This document shows, in pieces, positions 34,550-46,619 of a DNA stretch of 64,000 bases (position 1 is its first letter; the number at the start of each line of letters is the position of its first letter). A program made the position numbers and the translations under genes. The stretch is from Aristolochia californica. Lineage: Eukaryota > Streptophyta > Magnoliopsida > Piperales > Aristolochiaceae. The notes under the pieces are model-generated. The model was not told the DNA's origin and made no database searches. It worked only from the letters and a program-made list of their open reading frames with translations. Location: positions 34,597,619 through 34,661,618 of the forward strand of contig JARWKL010000008.1 of NCBI GenBank assembly GCA_029961685.1, read 5' to 3'.

Positions 34550-35440
34550 GATGAGGCAAGTAAAATATGGAGGTCAAGGGAAAAAGGTCTTCTTCAAAGA
34601 ACAATTACTCAATGTAATTTGAAGAACCCGTAGACCAAATCAATCACCAACAAAAGAGAACAAGAACCAATTTCTTTCACAAAGGCAAGCACCAAATTAT
34701 CAACAAATTTGTGCCTTTAGAAAGTGATAATAACATCCAGCCATCACTCAACTTCTCTTGTATTCATAAGAACAAAGAGAAGAAAGTAGATGCAACCGAT
34801 TAGGCCTTAATCCAAACTCCAACACAAACGAGCAATAGACAAAAATTTAGAGAAGATTTAACAACAAACCAAGACACTTGGAAGAGATTTATCTTCAACT
34901 CATGGGAGACTTCAACGTAAAAAAAAAATCAATTGTTGAAGTTAAAAAAAAACGGAACTACAAAGGGTAAATGACTGCTGGAATTTCATCAAACATATAA
35001 TGGGCATCCAACAACATAACACAAACCCATGAGCAACCTTAAGTAGGAGAAGATACAGCAACATATGCTAGAATTCTACCTCAAATGAGATGGATCCAAA
35101 TTACATAAAGGTAATTGAATTTCACCCATCAATCTTAATAAGATGCAAACAACAAATGATCTTGATCACTCTTGTAATTGATTTACAAGGAGTCAAGATT
35201 ACAACATCAATTTAGTCATAAAAATAAATCTTTACAACATATAAAGATTTATCTTGACTTGATGTGACTCAAAATTCAAGAAGTAAAGAAAAACAGTAAA
35301 AAGGAGTATGTAAATAAGAAAAGGAAACAAAAAAAAACGTAAATAAGAAGAGTATGAACTTATCTCTTCATAACTGAACTCCTTTTACTACTTCTTGAAT
35401 AGATTTCATAATAACTCCATGAAAAGATCCTAAACTCCTT
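34550..35440 (-). other. Element C 5' leader
   Basis: AT-rich, with no coding frame of note. Runs of A at 34919-34927 and 35329-35338. It ends at the primer site. Confidence 0.6.
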
Positions 35441-35452
35441 GCTCTAATACCA
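35441..35452 (-). promoter_or_regulatory. Element C primer-binding site (variant)
   Basis: GCTCTAATACCA on the plus strand; the minus strand TGGTATTAGAGC differs by one base from the tRNA-iMet complement TGGTATCAGAGC. Confidence 0.85.
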
Positions 35453-35843
35453 TGTAGAATTTAGGATCTCATGAAAGGAACTTTAGATCAACAAGAAAGA
35501 AGAAGAAGAAGAAGAGAGAAGGAGAAGACAAGAAGAAGAACGTGGAAGGAGAGAGTTTGGATTAAGGAAGAAGAGGGTTGCGTCAAAAAGAAAAATGAGG
35601 GCTAGACGAATTTGTGGAAAGAGAGGAGCGTGCTTCAATACCCTACCTCTTAGCCAATGCCTTTATTTATAGTTTTACAATGCCCTTAGGGCTACAACTT
35701 GATAAAACAAAAGACATAAAAGGAACACATATTTACACTTCTATGCCATCTTTATGGAAAGTACCATATTTTACACATATGTCACTCCTTTGACGTGTGG
35801 GCTTCTTGTCTTGAGCTCGTGGGCTTGAGCCCATCTTCCAACA
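35453..35843 (-). repeat. Element C 5' LTR
   Basis: 391 bp, TGTAGAATTT...CTTCCAACA. Very similar to 30087-30479, with few substitutions by eye, so C appears to be the youngest full-length copia here, as its nesting requires. Confidence 0.93.
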
Positions 35844-37311
35844 TATATCAGTATGTATGATCTCTAATATGGTTGAACTCCTATTGGCACCTTTCTTTGA
35901 CTTGTTAATCTGCTTTCCCTTAATGCAGTTTACACAAGTCTCAAAATTAGTAAAATCCAGAGTATTAAGTAACCCCTTCATTCACTAATCTTTTAATTCT
36001 ATCTATGGAGATATGACCTAATCTCCGGTGCCATAATGTAGAGGAATCCTCATTAATAACACTTCTTTCATTACCAGTGTGAACATGCATTGAACCGTAA
36101 GTGGCATTTTTTTGTAAATTAATGCTATAAAGACCATCAGACAATGTACCATTCCCAACACAATCAGACTTATAATATAAACTGAAAGATGAGTCTGAAA
36201 AGTTAAAAGAATATCCATAAGGTACAAGCCTTGAAACTGAAATCAAGTTTCTAGAGAAACTTGGAACATAAAAGGTCTTTTCTAATTTTAAAACAAAGCC
36301 ACTACTTAAAGTTAAATAGCAAGTTCCTATAGCTTCCACATGTGAGCTCATCTGATCTCCTGAGAATATGTGATGCTCATTTCCCACTGGTTTCCTTAGG
36401 TTTTGCAAACCCTGCAAAGGAATTCAAGATGTGGATTATTGATCCAGAATCAATCCACCAAGTGTAATTGTTGACATTAACCATATTAGATTCATAACAA
36501 ACAAATGAGGTTGGTGTACCTTTGTCAGCAAGCCATTTTTGAAACTTGGCGCATTCCTTCTTCATGTGTCCCTTCTTTTTACAGAAGAAACAGTTGGAAT
36601 CTTTCTTAATACCAGCTTGGGGGGGGTATTTTACCCTTCCCTTTTTGTTTGTCTTGATACTTGCCCTTTCCATGTCTTGCCATCATGACACTTTCTCCTT
36701 GTTCCATCACCAGTCTCCCTTCCTCTTGAACACACATGGTCAAAAGTTCATTAACTGACCATTTATCTTTATGTGTGTTGTATGAGATTTTGAAGGGTCC
36801 ATATTGGTGTGGAAGGGAATTCAGGATGTAATGCACCACAAACGATTCTGACATATCAACCTCGAGATTTTTTAATTGAGTCGTAATATCCCTCATTTGC
36901 ATGATGTGCTCACGTGCACCTCTCATACTGGTGTGCTTTAGAGATGAGAACTTCATGATTAGGGTGTTTGCTAATGCCTTATCTGAAGTGACAAATTGAG
37001 CATCAATGGCTTTTAGCAAGTCTTTGACATTTTCAAACTGCTCAACAGAACCACGAATACCAGCAACAATTTTAGTCAATGAACATTACACTAAGACGAT
37101 TAGATCGCTCCCATCGTTCACAAAGTGTAATTACAGCTGCAGTGCTGGTATTAGTAATTACTGGTGGTTCGTCTTTCCTAATAGCATAATCTATGTCCGT
37201 CCACCCTAAATGAAGAAGTATTCTCTCTTTCCAGACCTTATAGTTATCTCCCCTTAAGATCAGGGATATCACAACGAATATCAGAGAAATGTGCAGGTTG
37301 TACAACTGCAT
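35844..37311 (-). pseudogene. Element B gag, protease, pre-integrase and integrase start
   Basis: Gag starts in 37072-37311 (LRGDNYKVWKERILLHLG) and continues in 36606-37079 (TQLKNLEVDMSESFVVHYI). The next frame (36377-36673) has the knuckle CFFCKKKGHMKKEC and a protease remnant WWIDSGSIIHILNSFAG. Then 35965-36417 has pre-integrase LWHRRLGHISIDRIKRLVN, and 35844-35980 ends with CVNCIKGKQINKSKK and IIHTDIC (first catalytic Asp) at the insertion point of C. One frame break coincides with a homopolymeric G8 run near 36620. Confidence 0.87.
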
Positions 37312-37480
37312 AAAATTACAAATTACATGCAGATGTTAAAACTGAGGTTTGAATAAAATATCATGCTTTACCAATGTAAATTATGCTTAAAAATCAAATC
37401 AATTGACATAAAAAACATTGCTTGTGGGCTAAATGTTTTTTAATTCAAGCAGATTCAATATTATTTATGAGTAAACTTGA

Positions 37481-37815
37481 TGATAAAACTATCAAATTAT
37501 TTATGAATTCATAATTCATGTGGGTAAATTATGAATAATTTGATATTTTATCCTAATTAATATACTCAAATATAATAAAAATTATTGTGGGAAAAAAATT
37601 ATTATATTAAGTATAATTAATTAAAATTAATTTCTACTTTTTCTTTATGATAAAACTATCAAATTATTTATGAATTCATAATCCTTATGGGTAAATTATG
37701 AATAACTTGATATTTTATCCTAACTAATAAACTCAAATATAATAAAAATTCCTATGGGATAAAATTTATTATATCAAGTAAAATTAGTTATAATTAATGT
37801 CTAATATTCTTTATG
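37481..37815. repeat. Tandem duplication, 167-bp unit, in element B leader
   Basis: The word TGATAAAACTATCAAATTAT starts at 37481 and again at 37648, and both copies run on through AAATATAATAAAAATT to CTTTATG. There are two AT-rich copies with several substitutions. Confidence 0.85.
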
Positions 37816-38120
37816 TGATCCTAATCATAATATATAATTTTTATTTAGGTAAAGATGATGTGGCTACTCTCTAATTAATAAAAATTATATGGATCACTAG
37901 ACATTAAATCTCATAAATGTATAAGAATAGCATGAATTGCATAATTGTAACTTACATTAACATATTATAATTATGCACAAAATATTCTCATAAGATATCC
38001 ATAATTAAAAACTATAATATTATGCATAAATTTAATTTCATGCATTTAAATATATGCCAAAAAATGCATAAAAGCAGTAACATGAAATAAATCTCAAAGT
38101 TCCTATATACATAATAGCTG

Positions 38121-38192
38121 ACGGCCAGTGACCATTAGGCCACTGGCGCAAGTTATTTTCCCAGCGTGCGGGTTCGAATCCCGCTGGTGCAA
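38121..38192 (+). other. tRNA-like segment with a perfect Pol III B box
   Basis: GGTTCGAATCC at 38171-38181 is a perfect B box. It sits in a T-arm-like stem GCGGG/CCCGC (38168-38172 with 38180-38184). A weak A-box-like TGGCGCAAGTTATT lies at 38144-38157. The hairpin GCCAGTG/CACTGGC (38124-38130, 38141-38147) precedes it. No full cloverleaf or 5' acceptor arm can be drawn, so this is a tRNA relic or SINE head, not a working tRNA. Confidence 0.5.
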
Positions 38193-38788
38193 AACCAATT
38201 TTAAGTATCGAGTCGGCTCGGTCCTGGAACGGCGAGCTAACTCAACTCGTCCGAGTCGACTTGACCATTTTTTTTTATCTCCGAGTCAACCCGACCTGAG
38301 ATGCGGTTGCCGAGTTGGAACAGCAAGTCGCAGAAGACTCGTCCCGAGCCAACTCGTCCGGTATTTACAAAAATACCTTATGATTTTAATTTACATGATT
38401 CTGCATGCTGGAGGTCGTCTTCAACCTCTAGCCACGTGTAGAAAAATGTTCGTCGGCATTCTTTCAGGTCGTCAACGCCAGCAAACCTATCAGAATGGTC
38501 GCCAGCGTCAACGTCGGCGCTACGGTTCCGACGCTCTAAGGCGTCGCGAGAGAGCCGCCACGGTGAGCTCACAAAGAGCATACAACGACAGCCTCCGTCG
38601 GCGTTCTGTAAGGTGCCGGCGCTAGCAACCGTGCGGAATGGTCTCCGGCGCCGTCGTGATGCTCGACGCTGGTTGTTGTCGATGCCAGAGCCCCGACTCC
38701 CGCAAACAGTGAGCATAATTTGTTTTTTAAAAAACAGAGACCGAAACGCTCAAATGTAACCGAACCGAAACGCTGGATCAGAGGTCTG

Positions 38789-38801
38789 CTCTGATACCAA
38801 C
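38789..38801 (-). promoter_or_regulatory. Element B primer-binding site (tRNA-iMet)
   Basis: GCTCTGATACCAA beside the LTR start at 38802; the minus strand reads TGGTATCAGAGC. Confidence 0.9.
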
Positions 38802-38957
38802 TGTAAGCCTTAAACATGAATTTCTAATAACAACAAGAAATTCATCATATAATTAAACGAAAGGTAAATCATACCTTCTTCCATACGCTTCAAATTCCGT
38901 TCTCTGTTCGGCGCTTCCAATCTCTGAGCACTCACAACGATGGCTCAACTGAAGGGG
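38802..38957 (-). repeat. Element B 5' LTR, truncated
   Basis: It matches 27165-27320 from TGTAAGCC to CTGAAGGGG and then stops; the remaining half of the LTR is replaced by element D. Confidence 0.87.
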
Positions 38958-40850
38958 ACTTAATGATCTACCCCTTTCCTTTGGCCTCTATTTATAGTTT
39001 ATGAAGGAAGGCTCGAATGACTACAATGCCCTTAGGGCTACAAGCTCTTAAAAGGGAAAGACATTAGAAGACATACATCATCTTTTTTAATTACACCCTT
39101 GTGTCATCCTTATGATAAGATCATTAAACTACACTTTGTGCCACCTCCTTGAGGTGGGTAAGGTATTTACCTTAATACCACTTAAGGTGTCTTCCAACAC
39201 TCCCCCTCAAGCTGGTGGAGAGAAAACATCATAGATACCCAGCTTGCCGTTATAGTGAATGTGACTAGTTTCATAAGAATGTCTACCACCTTCCCTCGTG
39301 ACAAAACATGACTGAGAGATAACATACCAGCCTGAAATTTCTCCTATATAAAGTGGTAATCTACCTCAATGTGTTTTTTTCTCTCATGGAAAATAAAGTT
39401 TTAAGTTATATTAATGGTTGTTGGTTGTTGCAATATAATTCTATAGAAGCTCCTTTATAGAATCTCAATTAAGTAAGAAGGGATCTGGTCCATATAAGTT
39501 CACTGACCATATGGGTCATAGCTCTGTACTCTTCTTCTACATTGGACCTTGCAACAACCTTCTACTTTTTGCTTCTCCATGTAACCAGGTTACCTCCAAC
39601 AAAGGTATAGTACTCTGAAGTAGGGAATTAGCAACTAGAGATAATAAGATGCGTATCGAGTTTAATTTAACCACTGGAGAAAAAGTTTCCTCATAATTCA
39701 CTCCATAACACTGAGTGCATCCCTTAGCAATGAGTCGAGCTATGAGGCAAGCAATAGATCCATCTAGATTGAGTTTGATAGTAAAAACCCATTTATAGCC
39801 CATGGGTTTCTCGCCGGGAGGAAGAGGAATAAGGGCCCAAGTCTAGTTCTCATATAAGGCATGCATTTTTTCTTCCATGGCAGCTTTCCATCTTGAATGC
39901 CTCAGAGCCTCTTGATAGGGTTGTGGGACAGGGATGGAATCAATAGATGTAAGAAATTGACAACATGAAGAAGACAATCGATGGTGAGAAACAAAGTTTG
40001 ATATAGGATAAGAAGTGGATGGCCTAGTGCAAGTTCGAGGCTCCTTCTGTAGAGAAATGGGTGGTGTATCAAATTGTGGGTCAAATACAATAGGGGAAGA
40101 CATACTTACCTCAAAGGGATTTGTAAACTCCACAAGTGTGGTGTTGGCTGAGTGTTCAGGGGGCTGAAGTAGAACCACATCAAGTGGCATGACAGGCTTC
40201 AGAGCTACTTGAATTGATGAAAGACCCAAAGATGCATCTTTTGAGGAATAAAAAGATGTGTCCTAAAAAGGGGTGACATCCCTAGAGACAATTAACTTCC
40301 TAAGGGAAGGATTATAATAGGCATAGCCTTTTTGGGTATGAGAATAACCCAAAAAGATACACTTAAGTGATTTAGGCTCAAGTTTACTCTTTAGAGGGGA
40401 TGTGATATGAACAAAGCATGTGCAACCAAAAACTTTCAAAGGAAGGGAGATGAAGTCTTCATCCGAAAATAATAATGAGTATGGGGATTTATGGCTAAGA
40501 ACTGAAGAAGATATAGCCTATTAATAAGGAAGCAGGATGTAAGAATGGCATGAGGCTAGTAAAAGTAGAGCACCTTCATAGAGTAGAGTCGGTCATGGGC
40601 TCCCTCATGGAGATGTTAGTTTGTTTTCAACTACACCGTTTTGTTGATGGGTGTAATCATAAGGTGTTTGATGAATAATGTCATTATCATGATAAAAGGA
40701 TTAAAATTTATTAGATAGGTACCCTTTCGCATTATTTGATCGAAACACTTGTATTTGTTTTTCAAACTAAGTGGACACCATAACATGAAAGAATTTAAAT
40801 ATGGAAAAAATTTCAGACCATTTTGCAAATTTTGGTAGAAAAACTTACAT
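38958..40850 (-). mobile_element. Element D: decayed, truncated Ty1/copia
   Basis: An LTR fragment (38958-39199) ends CTTCCAACA and is followed by CTCCCCCTCAAGCTGGTGGAG, nearly the same polypurine tract as element C. Then on the minus strand come RNase H remnants (39200-39610), an RT N-terminal part (CTQCYGVNYEETFSPVVKLN, 39537-39803), a linker (39843-40229), integrase C-terminal remnants (to 40540) and a faint integrase core (40631-40828). The RT core including YVDD is missing: RT runs directly into an RNase H fragment near 39620-39630. Confidence 0.78.
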
Positions 40851-43226
40851 ATACTAAAAATAAATAAATAAATTCATTTTACCTTAAAGTAAAAAAATAA
40901 TATTCAAAGTAAAATATTTAATAAAATTACTTTTTCATCATTATAAAGTTTGTCCAATAATACAACCTCTAAGATACATACAAAATATAAAAAAAATCAT
41001 AAACTCATCTACAATTGTTCTCACCAAAATATACTTATTTCTTCAAAAATACATATCAATAGCATTTGGAACTTGCATGTAATAGTGATCATACAAAAGA
41101 AAGAAAAAATAGCAAAGAAAGACTATAAAATTGTAAATTACAACAACGTTACTCACAAAACCAGCATGCCTATGAAATCTTATATGAACTTCAAAATAAT
41201 GTCTTGGAAAAAAATTAAGCTGAAATAATCCATTCCTAGTAAAAGACAATTCCTTTTTTGTGATTATATGCACTACATATTTGACAAATCCATATGCCTT
41301 TTTCTCTATATATGACTTCAACCTCTTATTTGATGGACAACCTGTTTTGGCTACCACAAGTGGTGATCTTGTAGTATGTTCCTCCATCCTACTAGAGGGT
41401 TCAACTAATGGACAATAAACAAGAGGCATATTATGCCGTCATTTGATAATTCCTCTCAACATTTATCAAAAATAAAAATCTACTTGATACAATTGAAATG
41501 AAATTACCCCTTCATATGCACTTCGAAGAACCCTTTTGCATAAGTATTGCATTGCAAAGTCAAAGATGCATTACAATCTTCTTGTAATAGACTTCCATTA
41601 TAACCAAAAGCAGGCTTGTCCTTTACTATTCTTGTCCATCTATCCAAAATAATATGTCTCTTAAAAATATTATTAATAATCAATACTTATTTTTTTTCAT
41701 GGTTAAATGCAACAAAATAAGATTGAGAGGTTGCAGTACATTCCTTCATATGTTTTCAACAACCCATAGTTACCACACTCCTTGTAAAAGTAAGGCACAA
41801 AAGCTGGTAATTTTGATCTCAAAATCCTCATTCACATGGTTTTGATAATAACTAACCACTTAGAAACTAATGATGTATCTTAAGGAATTTTGAATGCAAC
41901 CAAAATACTAAGAAAGTAGCTTAGTGGCACATTGTTTGAATAAGGAAGACATTCAAATAAGCACCAATAGTAGAAAGGCAAAGTTGAAGGCACTCCAAAT
42001 AAAGGCACCTTCCAACAAGCTCCCATAATAGAAAAGACAAATAAATAAAGGATATTTTGGCAATATTTGAGTAGTGCAAAACAATTAAGAGTTCTACTGA
42101 GAATGTTATTGTTTGACCAAAGGCAATATTTGAATAGCTTGAAGCAACAAAGAGTGTTTTTGAGAATGTTGTTGTTTGACTAGAGACAACTTTTGAATAA
42201 GGTGAACCAACAAAAGGTTTTTGAATTAATGAAGTATTATAATTTGCACAAGAGTTTGAAAATGACTAGTGAATAGTAGTTTTATATGAAAAATGGTCGT
42301 TCAAACAATGTCGATTTTCAAAGAATCTCTCTTTGCAGAAAAGCTCTATGCACAATATGAATGTTTGAACATTGAGTTGGTAAAAAATTGATAGTTCAGA
42401 ACACAGTAGAGAAAGATTTCAATCCTCAGATCAATTGCAATAGGTCATCAAATCTTGTAAGTGAGTTGCCATTTGATTAGCAACTTAAAAGAGAAAAAAT
42501 TTAAGTATTTTCTCATGATTTTTAGAAATGCATTGATTTTTTTTGCCAGAGAAAAATGTCATTTTTGGGTAAAATGGTTAGTTCTTGTAATGATCAAACT
42601 TTGTATATTTATGTGAATTTGAGCCAAGCTTTTTACCCAACAATTGCTATTTTTCTTGTATGTAATCACACAAACCAAATCTCTGAGGTGGTGGAATGCT
42701 ATTTTGAGGCTTTGCATTGGTCCAAAAATAATGTATTCATTTTTTTTATTCATTGACTTCAACCATATGGAAAAATCTAGGATTCTTTTATAACATTCCA
42801 TTATAAAATTGAATTGCAACTCTTGCTTCTCCACCTTCAAGTGTAAAGTCCTTTATACCTAGCACAATAATTGTAAAATCTATATGTATTTTCCAAATTA
42901 AAATACTTGGCTACCAGCATAATTTTGATGAACAAGTAGAGAATCTACATGGGAAAGAGATTGGGATCGATCCAGGGCACTATTATCTATAGGTGTTCCA
43001 ATCTCATTATTGATATTTATTTTTGCTAGACTCTTCTCTGACCCTTCTTCATTGTATACTATAGTATCTTTATTTTTCATGAAAATATAAATATTAAAAA
43101 ATATTAAAAGTAAGAAGGAAAATAAATTATATGAATATTTTTAGAATTAGTTGACATATTTGTGCTAAAACATAACAAATAGTATTATATGAAAAGGAAA
43201 TAAAGATGCCTAGGCAGAGGGTGAAC
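40851..43226. other. AT-rich spacer, possible decayed transposase-related fragment
   Basis: No intact gene. A minus-strand frame at 41043-41429 contains RSPLVVAKTGCPSNKRLKSY, weakly reminiscent of the C-terminal region of FAR1/MULE-type proteins. The rest is AT-rich with several related stretches mentioning TTGAATA/AACAA at 41930-42230 that look internally repetitive. I would not name a function. Confidence 0.3.
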
Positions 43227-43605
43227 TGTTAGGATCTGCCCTTGCCATGGATCTCGTCACCCTTCTTTCTCCTCTTTCCTCTAGATTGGCTATTGACGAA
43301 GAGATGATTTTTCTATACTTCGAGCGTGCAATGGTGAGGGATGGATTGAGCCTAGAAGGAGACTCGACCTTGGACCTCAGAAAGGGAGAATCCGACCTCT
43401 ACTCTATTTTCCAATTCAATGCTTCCCCTCCATTCCTGCCCGTCCTCCTTAATAAAAGGATTAGGGATGCAAAACATTCAGCCCTAAACCAAGGGCATAA
43501 GTTATGAGAAATTACAATTAAGCCATCCTAATACATGAAAGGGAAATTACATAAAATTAACTCGTGCGTCTGCCTGTTACTCTGGATGCTATGGAGTCCA
43601 TAACA
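43227..43605 (-). repeat. Element H 3' LTR
   Basis: 379 bp, TGTTAGGATC...CCATAACA. It contains a segment of about 34 bp (near 43515-43548) that the partner LTR lacks. A further copy in the opposite orientation is at 1-234. Confidence 0.92.
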
Positions 43606-43639
43606 TCACCCCCCTCCTGGAGAAAGAGTTGTCCTCAAG

Positions 43640-44653
43640 CTCAAAAGTGGGGTAGAGAGCCTTAAAAGACTCCAAAGACTCCCATGTAGTGTCAAGTGGA
43701 TCAGTGTCGGCCCACTACACTAAAATCTCCCAGTCGCCTTGAACTTGGCAAGCCTGCAACACCTGAGTCGGAGTAGATAACACACGTCCCTCCTGAAGTG
43801 GTGGTAAAGGGGTGTGGAGCAACGGAGAGTCGCCGGTGAAGGCTTTCAACTGAGAGACGTGGAAAACATCATGAATTTTTGCGTCCGGTGGAAGCTGCAA
43901 ACGGTAGGCTACTGTGCCAATGCGTTCCAGAACTTGGAAGGGGCCATAAAACTTGGATGACAATTTGTGACGTTTGGAGGCCATAAGGGAGAGCTGGTGG
44001 TAATGTTGGAGACGAAACCACATATAATCTCCCGGAGAAAAGACCAAGTCGTGATGTCGTTTATCATAATTTGCTTTCATTGTAAGTTGTACTTCCTGTA
44101 AATGAGCGCGTACCTGGCTGAGCATGGCAACACAGTCTACCAATGCCTGGTCAAGAGTTGCCACCTTAGAAGAGTCAGGTTCATATGATAAGAGCCGAGG
44201 GGGAACTCTGCCATAAACAACCTTGAAAGGAGTTGTGCCGAGTGCGGTGTGGTACGATGTGTTATAACAAAACTCTGCCCACGCGAACTACCTGACCCAA
44301 CTTTTAGGCGAATTCCCCACAAAACAATCGAGGTACATCTCAATTGTATGGTTGACAACCTTTGTTTGTCCATTTGCCTGTGGGTGGTAGGCAAAGGAGA
44401 ATGCCAACTTTGTCCCTTGCAGCCTGAAGAGTTCTATCCAGAAAGTACTGGTGAAGACAGCATCTCTGTCACTGGTAATGGATCCTGGCACGCCATGTAG
44501 TCTGACAATGTGATCCATGAAGAGCTGGGCGACATGAGTCGCTGTATATGGATGAGCCAGGGCCAAGAAATGTCCATATTTGGAGAAGCGGTCGACCACT
44601 ACAAAAATAACTGATTTGCCCGAGGATGGGGGAAGTCCATCAATAAAGTCCAC
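43640..44653 (-). pseudogene. Element H integrase and chromodomain
   Basis: The integrase core is in 44288-44653: MDFIDGLPPSSGKSVIFVVV, ITSDRDAVFTSTFW (second Asp intact) and SFAYHPQANGQTKVVNHTIE (catalytic Glu expected in QTEVVN is Lys here). The C-terminal part (43715-44164) has YDKRHHDLVFSPGDYMWFRL and HDVFHVSQLKAF. A stop follows WEILV, after which WADTDPLDTTWESLESFKAL (43640-43710), a chromodomain signature, continues in frame. The chromodomain normally helps target integration to specific chromatin. Confidence 0.88.
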
Positions 44654-44671
44654 AAATATATCTGCCCATAC

Positions 44672-46096
44672 CTATGAAGGTAACTGAAGGGGTTGGAGCA
44701 ACCCGGTGGGGCTTAAGGACTCCGCTTTGTTCCGCTGACAAATCTGGCAAGCTGTCACATAGTCTGCCACACTACGTTTCGTGCCCCACCAATAAAAAGC
44801 ACGACTGATATGAAAATACGTTTTCTGCCGGCCCTCATGTGTGCTGTCATGAAAGGTAGATAATATAATGTGAATGAGTGGCGAGGTCGAATGGAGATAA
44901 ATCTGATTCCTGAACAATATGAGTCAATCCTAAACGATCCAGTTGCTATTCAGTGTGTTCTGCTCAATATTATGATATAACTCAAGGAGCTCGGGGTGTT
45001 GCTGAGTTTCATCCCGAATAGAGTCCAGCAGAAGAAATCTTGGCTGACTGATTGTGTGTAGTTGAGGATCAGACAGGTCTCGGCGGGACAAGGCATCTGC
45101 ACCCACATTGAGGTGGCCAGGTTTATACTCAACAGTAAAATCAAATCCCATCAATTTGCTCAACCAATGTTGCTGGGGTGAAGTGGTGAGACGCTGCTCG
45201 AGTAAGTACTTCAAACTGCAATGATCAGTCAGTATGATAAATGCACGCCCCCAGAGATAGGGCCTCCAGTGCTGAATAGCTTTGGCTAACCCGATCAGTT
45301 CTCTTTCATAGGCAACTAATTTGTGGTGATGTTGGTCGAGTTGCTGCTAAAATAAGCTATAGGGTGGCCTTGTTGCTGTAATACAATGCCAATACCCCCT
45401 CCTGACGCATCACATTCAAAAACAAACAAGTCATCAAAGTTGGGAAGCTGGAGTACTGACGCTGATGATAATGTTGTCTTCAAATTCTCAAAGGAGGATG
45501 TTGTTGTCTCTGACCAATTAAATGCATTGCGTTTAAGGAGATTGTTGAGTGCAGCTGCAATCTGTCCATAGTTACGAATAAATTTCCTGTAGTAACCTGC
45601 TAGACCCAAGAACCCCCTTAATGCTGTTACATATGTCGGAGTAGGCCAGTCGACCACTGCCTGAATTTTGCTAGGGTCTGCCTTCACGCCAGATGCTAAT
45701 ATAACTTGGCCGAAATATGCTACCTCAGAAGTTCCCATAGAGCATTTGGATTGGTTGAGAACCAAATGATGGGAGCGTAGGAGAGTGAACACCTGGCACA
45801 GATGATGAAAGTGCTCGTCCCAGTGCTTACTATAAACCAGGATATCATCGAAAAAGACAAGAACAAACTTCCTTAAGAGAGAACGAAATACCTCATTCAT
45901 GAGGGCTTGGAAGGTGGAAGGTGCGTTGGAGAGACCAAATGGCATAACTAAGAAGTCGAAATTGCCCATGGTGTGTGCGGAATGTTGTCTTCTCAACGTC
46001 TGAAGAGTGAACTTGAATCTGGTGATATCCTAATTTCAAATCCAGCTTGGTAAATAAGTTGGTCCCATGCAATTCATCTAACAGTTCATCTACCAC
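44672..46096 (-). pseudogene. Element H RT, RNase H and integrase zinc domain
   Basis: RT: LDLKLGYHQIQVHSSDVEKT (45893-46096), then NFDFLVMPFGLSNAPSTFQA and the catalytic FFDDILVYSKHWDEHF (45316-45996). RNase H: FECDASGGGIGIVLQQQGHP and, after a frame break, DFTVEYKPGHLNVGADALSR (44930-45214). The integrase zinc region HDSTHEGRQKTYFHISRAF and CQICQRNKAESL is at 44672-44917. RT itself appears nearly complete. Confidence 0.9.
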
Positions 46097-46171
46097 TGGA
46101 ATTGGAAATTTATCTTTGATGGTATGAACATTGAGCTCTCTGTAGTCAACACAAAACCTCCATGATTTATC

Positions 46172-46588
46172 CTATTTCTTGACGAGTAGCAATGGGGAGG
46201 AGAAGGGAGATCTGTTGGGCTGAATAATCCCTTGGGCGAGCATAGTCTGGCATTGGCGCTCAATTTCATCCTTTTGTAAGTGTGGGTAGCGGTAAGGGTG
46301 AACCACCACCGGTTCAGTACCCAATTTCAATTGAATACGGTGATTACAATGTCGGATAAGCGGAAGTGCAGTTGGGGCCTGAAATAAGTCACCAAATTCT
46401 GTAAGTAAAGCATTTAACTTACAGTGATCTGAGTCCTGGACCTGAATTTCCTGAAGAGTACATGGCGTGGGAGCATGTGTGCCATGAAGTGTAATAGGAT
46501 GTTGGGTGGCCGTAAAAGTCATAGTGAGTGCGTTGAAATCCCATAAGATGGCCCCCAACGTCTGGAGCCATTTAATGGCCAGTACCAA
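46172..46588 (-). pseudogene. Element H protease end and RT N-terminal part
   Basis: It begins with AIKWLQTLGAILWDFNALTM, which is the block following the protease active site in chromoviruses, then the spacer and RT start (QTMLAQGIIQPNRSPFSSPL). The protease catalytic DSG is absent because of the deletion at about 46590-46620. Confidence 0.85.
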
Positions 46589-46619
46589 GGCACAAGGCCT
46601 CCATTAACCAGGTAGTAAA

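Larger units (their letters stand above)
30087..35843 (-). mobile_element. Element C: full-length Ty1/copia nested in element B
   Basis: LTRs at 30087-30479 and 35453-35843; the 5-bp target duplication TATAT at 30082-30086 and 35844-35848; a polypurine tract beside the left LTR and a one-base-variant primer site beside the right LTR. The interior carries gag, protease, integrase, RT and RNase H in several frames. The insertion point is in the B integrase, just after the first catalytic Asp block (IHTDIC), as confirmed by colinearity with element A. Confidence 0.94.
37312..38788 (-). other. Element B 5' leader
   Basis: About 1.5 kb between the primer site and gag. The gag-proximal part (37312-38110) is strongly AT-rich and holds the 167-bp tandem duplication. 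The LTR-proximal part (38200-38760) is GC-rich with CGTCGG/GACGCT words, comparable to the leader of A. Between them is a tRNA-like segment (38121-38192). Open frames on both strands over the GC-rich part are not genes. Confidence 0.6.
27165..38957 (-). mobile_element. Element B: Ty1/copia split by element C
   Basis: The left (3') LTR at 27165-27472 and the truncated right (5') LTR at 38802-38957 share TGTAAGCC...CTGAAGGGG. Coding order on the minus strand is leader, gag, protease, pre-integrase, integrase (interrupted at 35844/30086 by C), RT, RNase H. Removing C and one TATAT copy leaves about 6.0 kb. It is the same lineage as A by protein similarity. The right LTR ends abruptly where D begins, so no TSD can be checked (left flank GAAAC). 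Confidence 0.9.

Noticed and set aside
38128..38192. Functional tRNA gene
   Set aside because: Only the B box and T-arm-like stem are convincing; no 5' acceptor half or anticodon arm can be paired.
41043..41429. FAR1/MULE-type gene
   Set aside because: Only a short weak resemblance (VVAKTGCPSNKRLKS) is visible; there is no transposase or SWIM motif.
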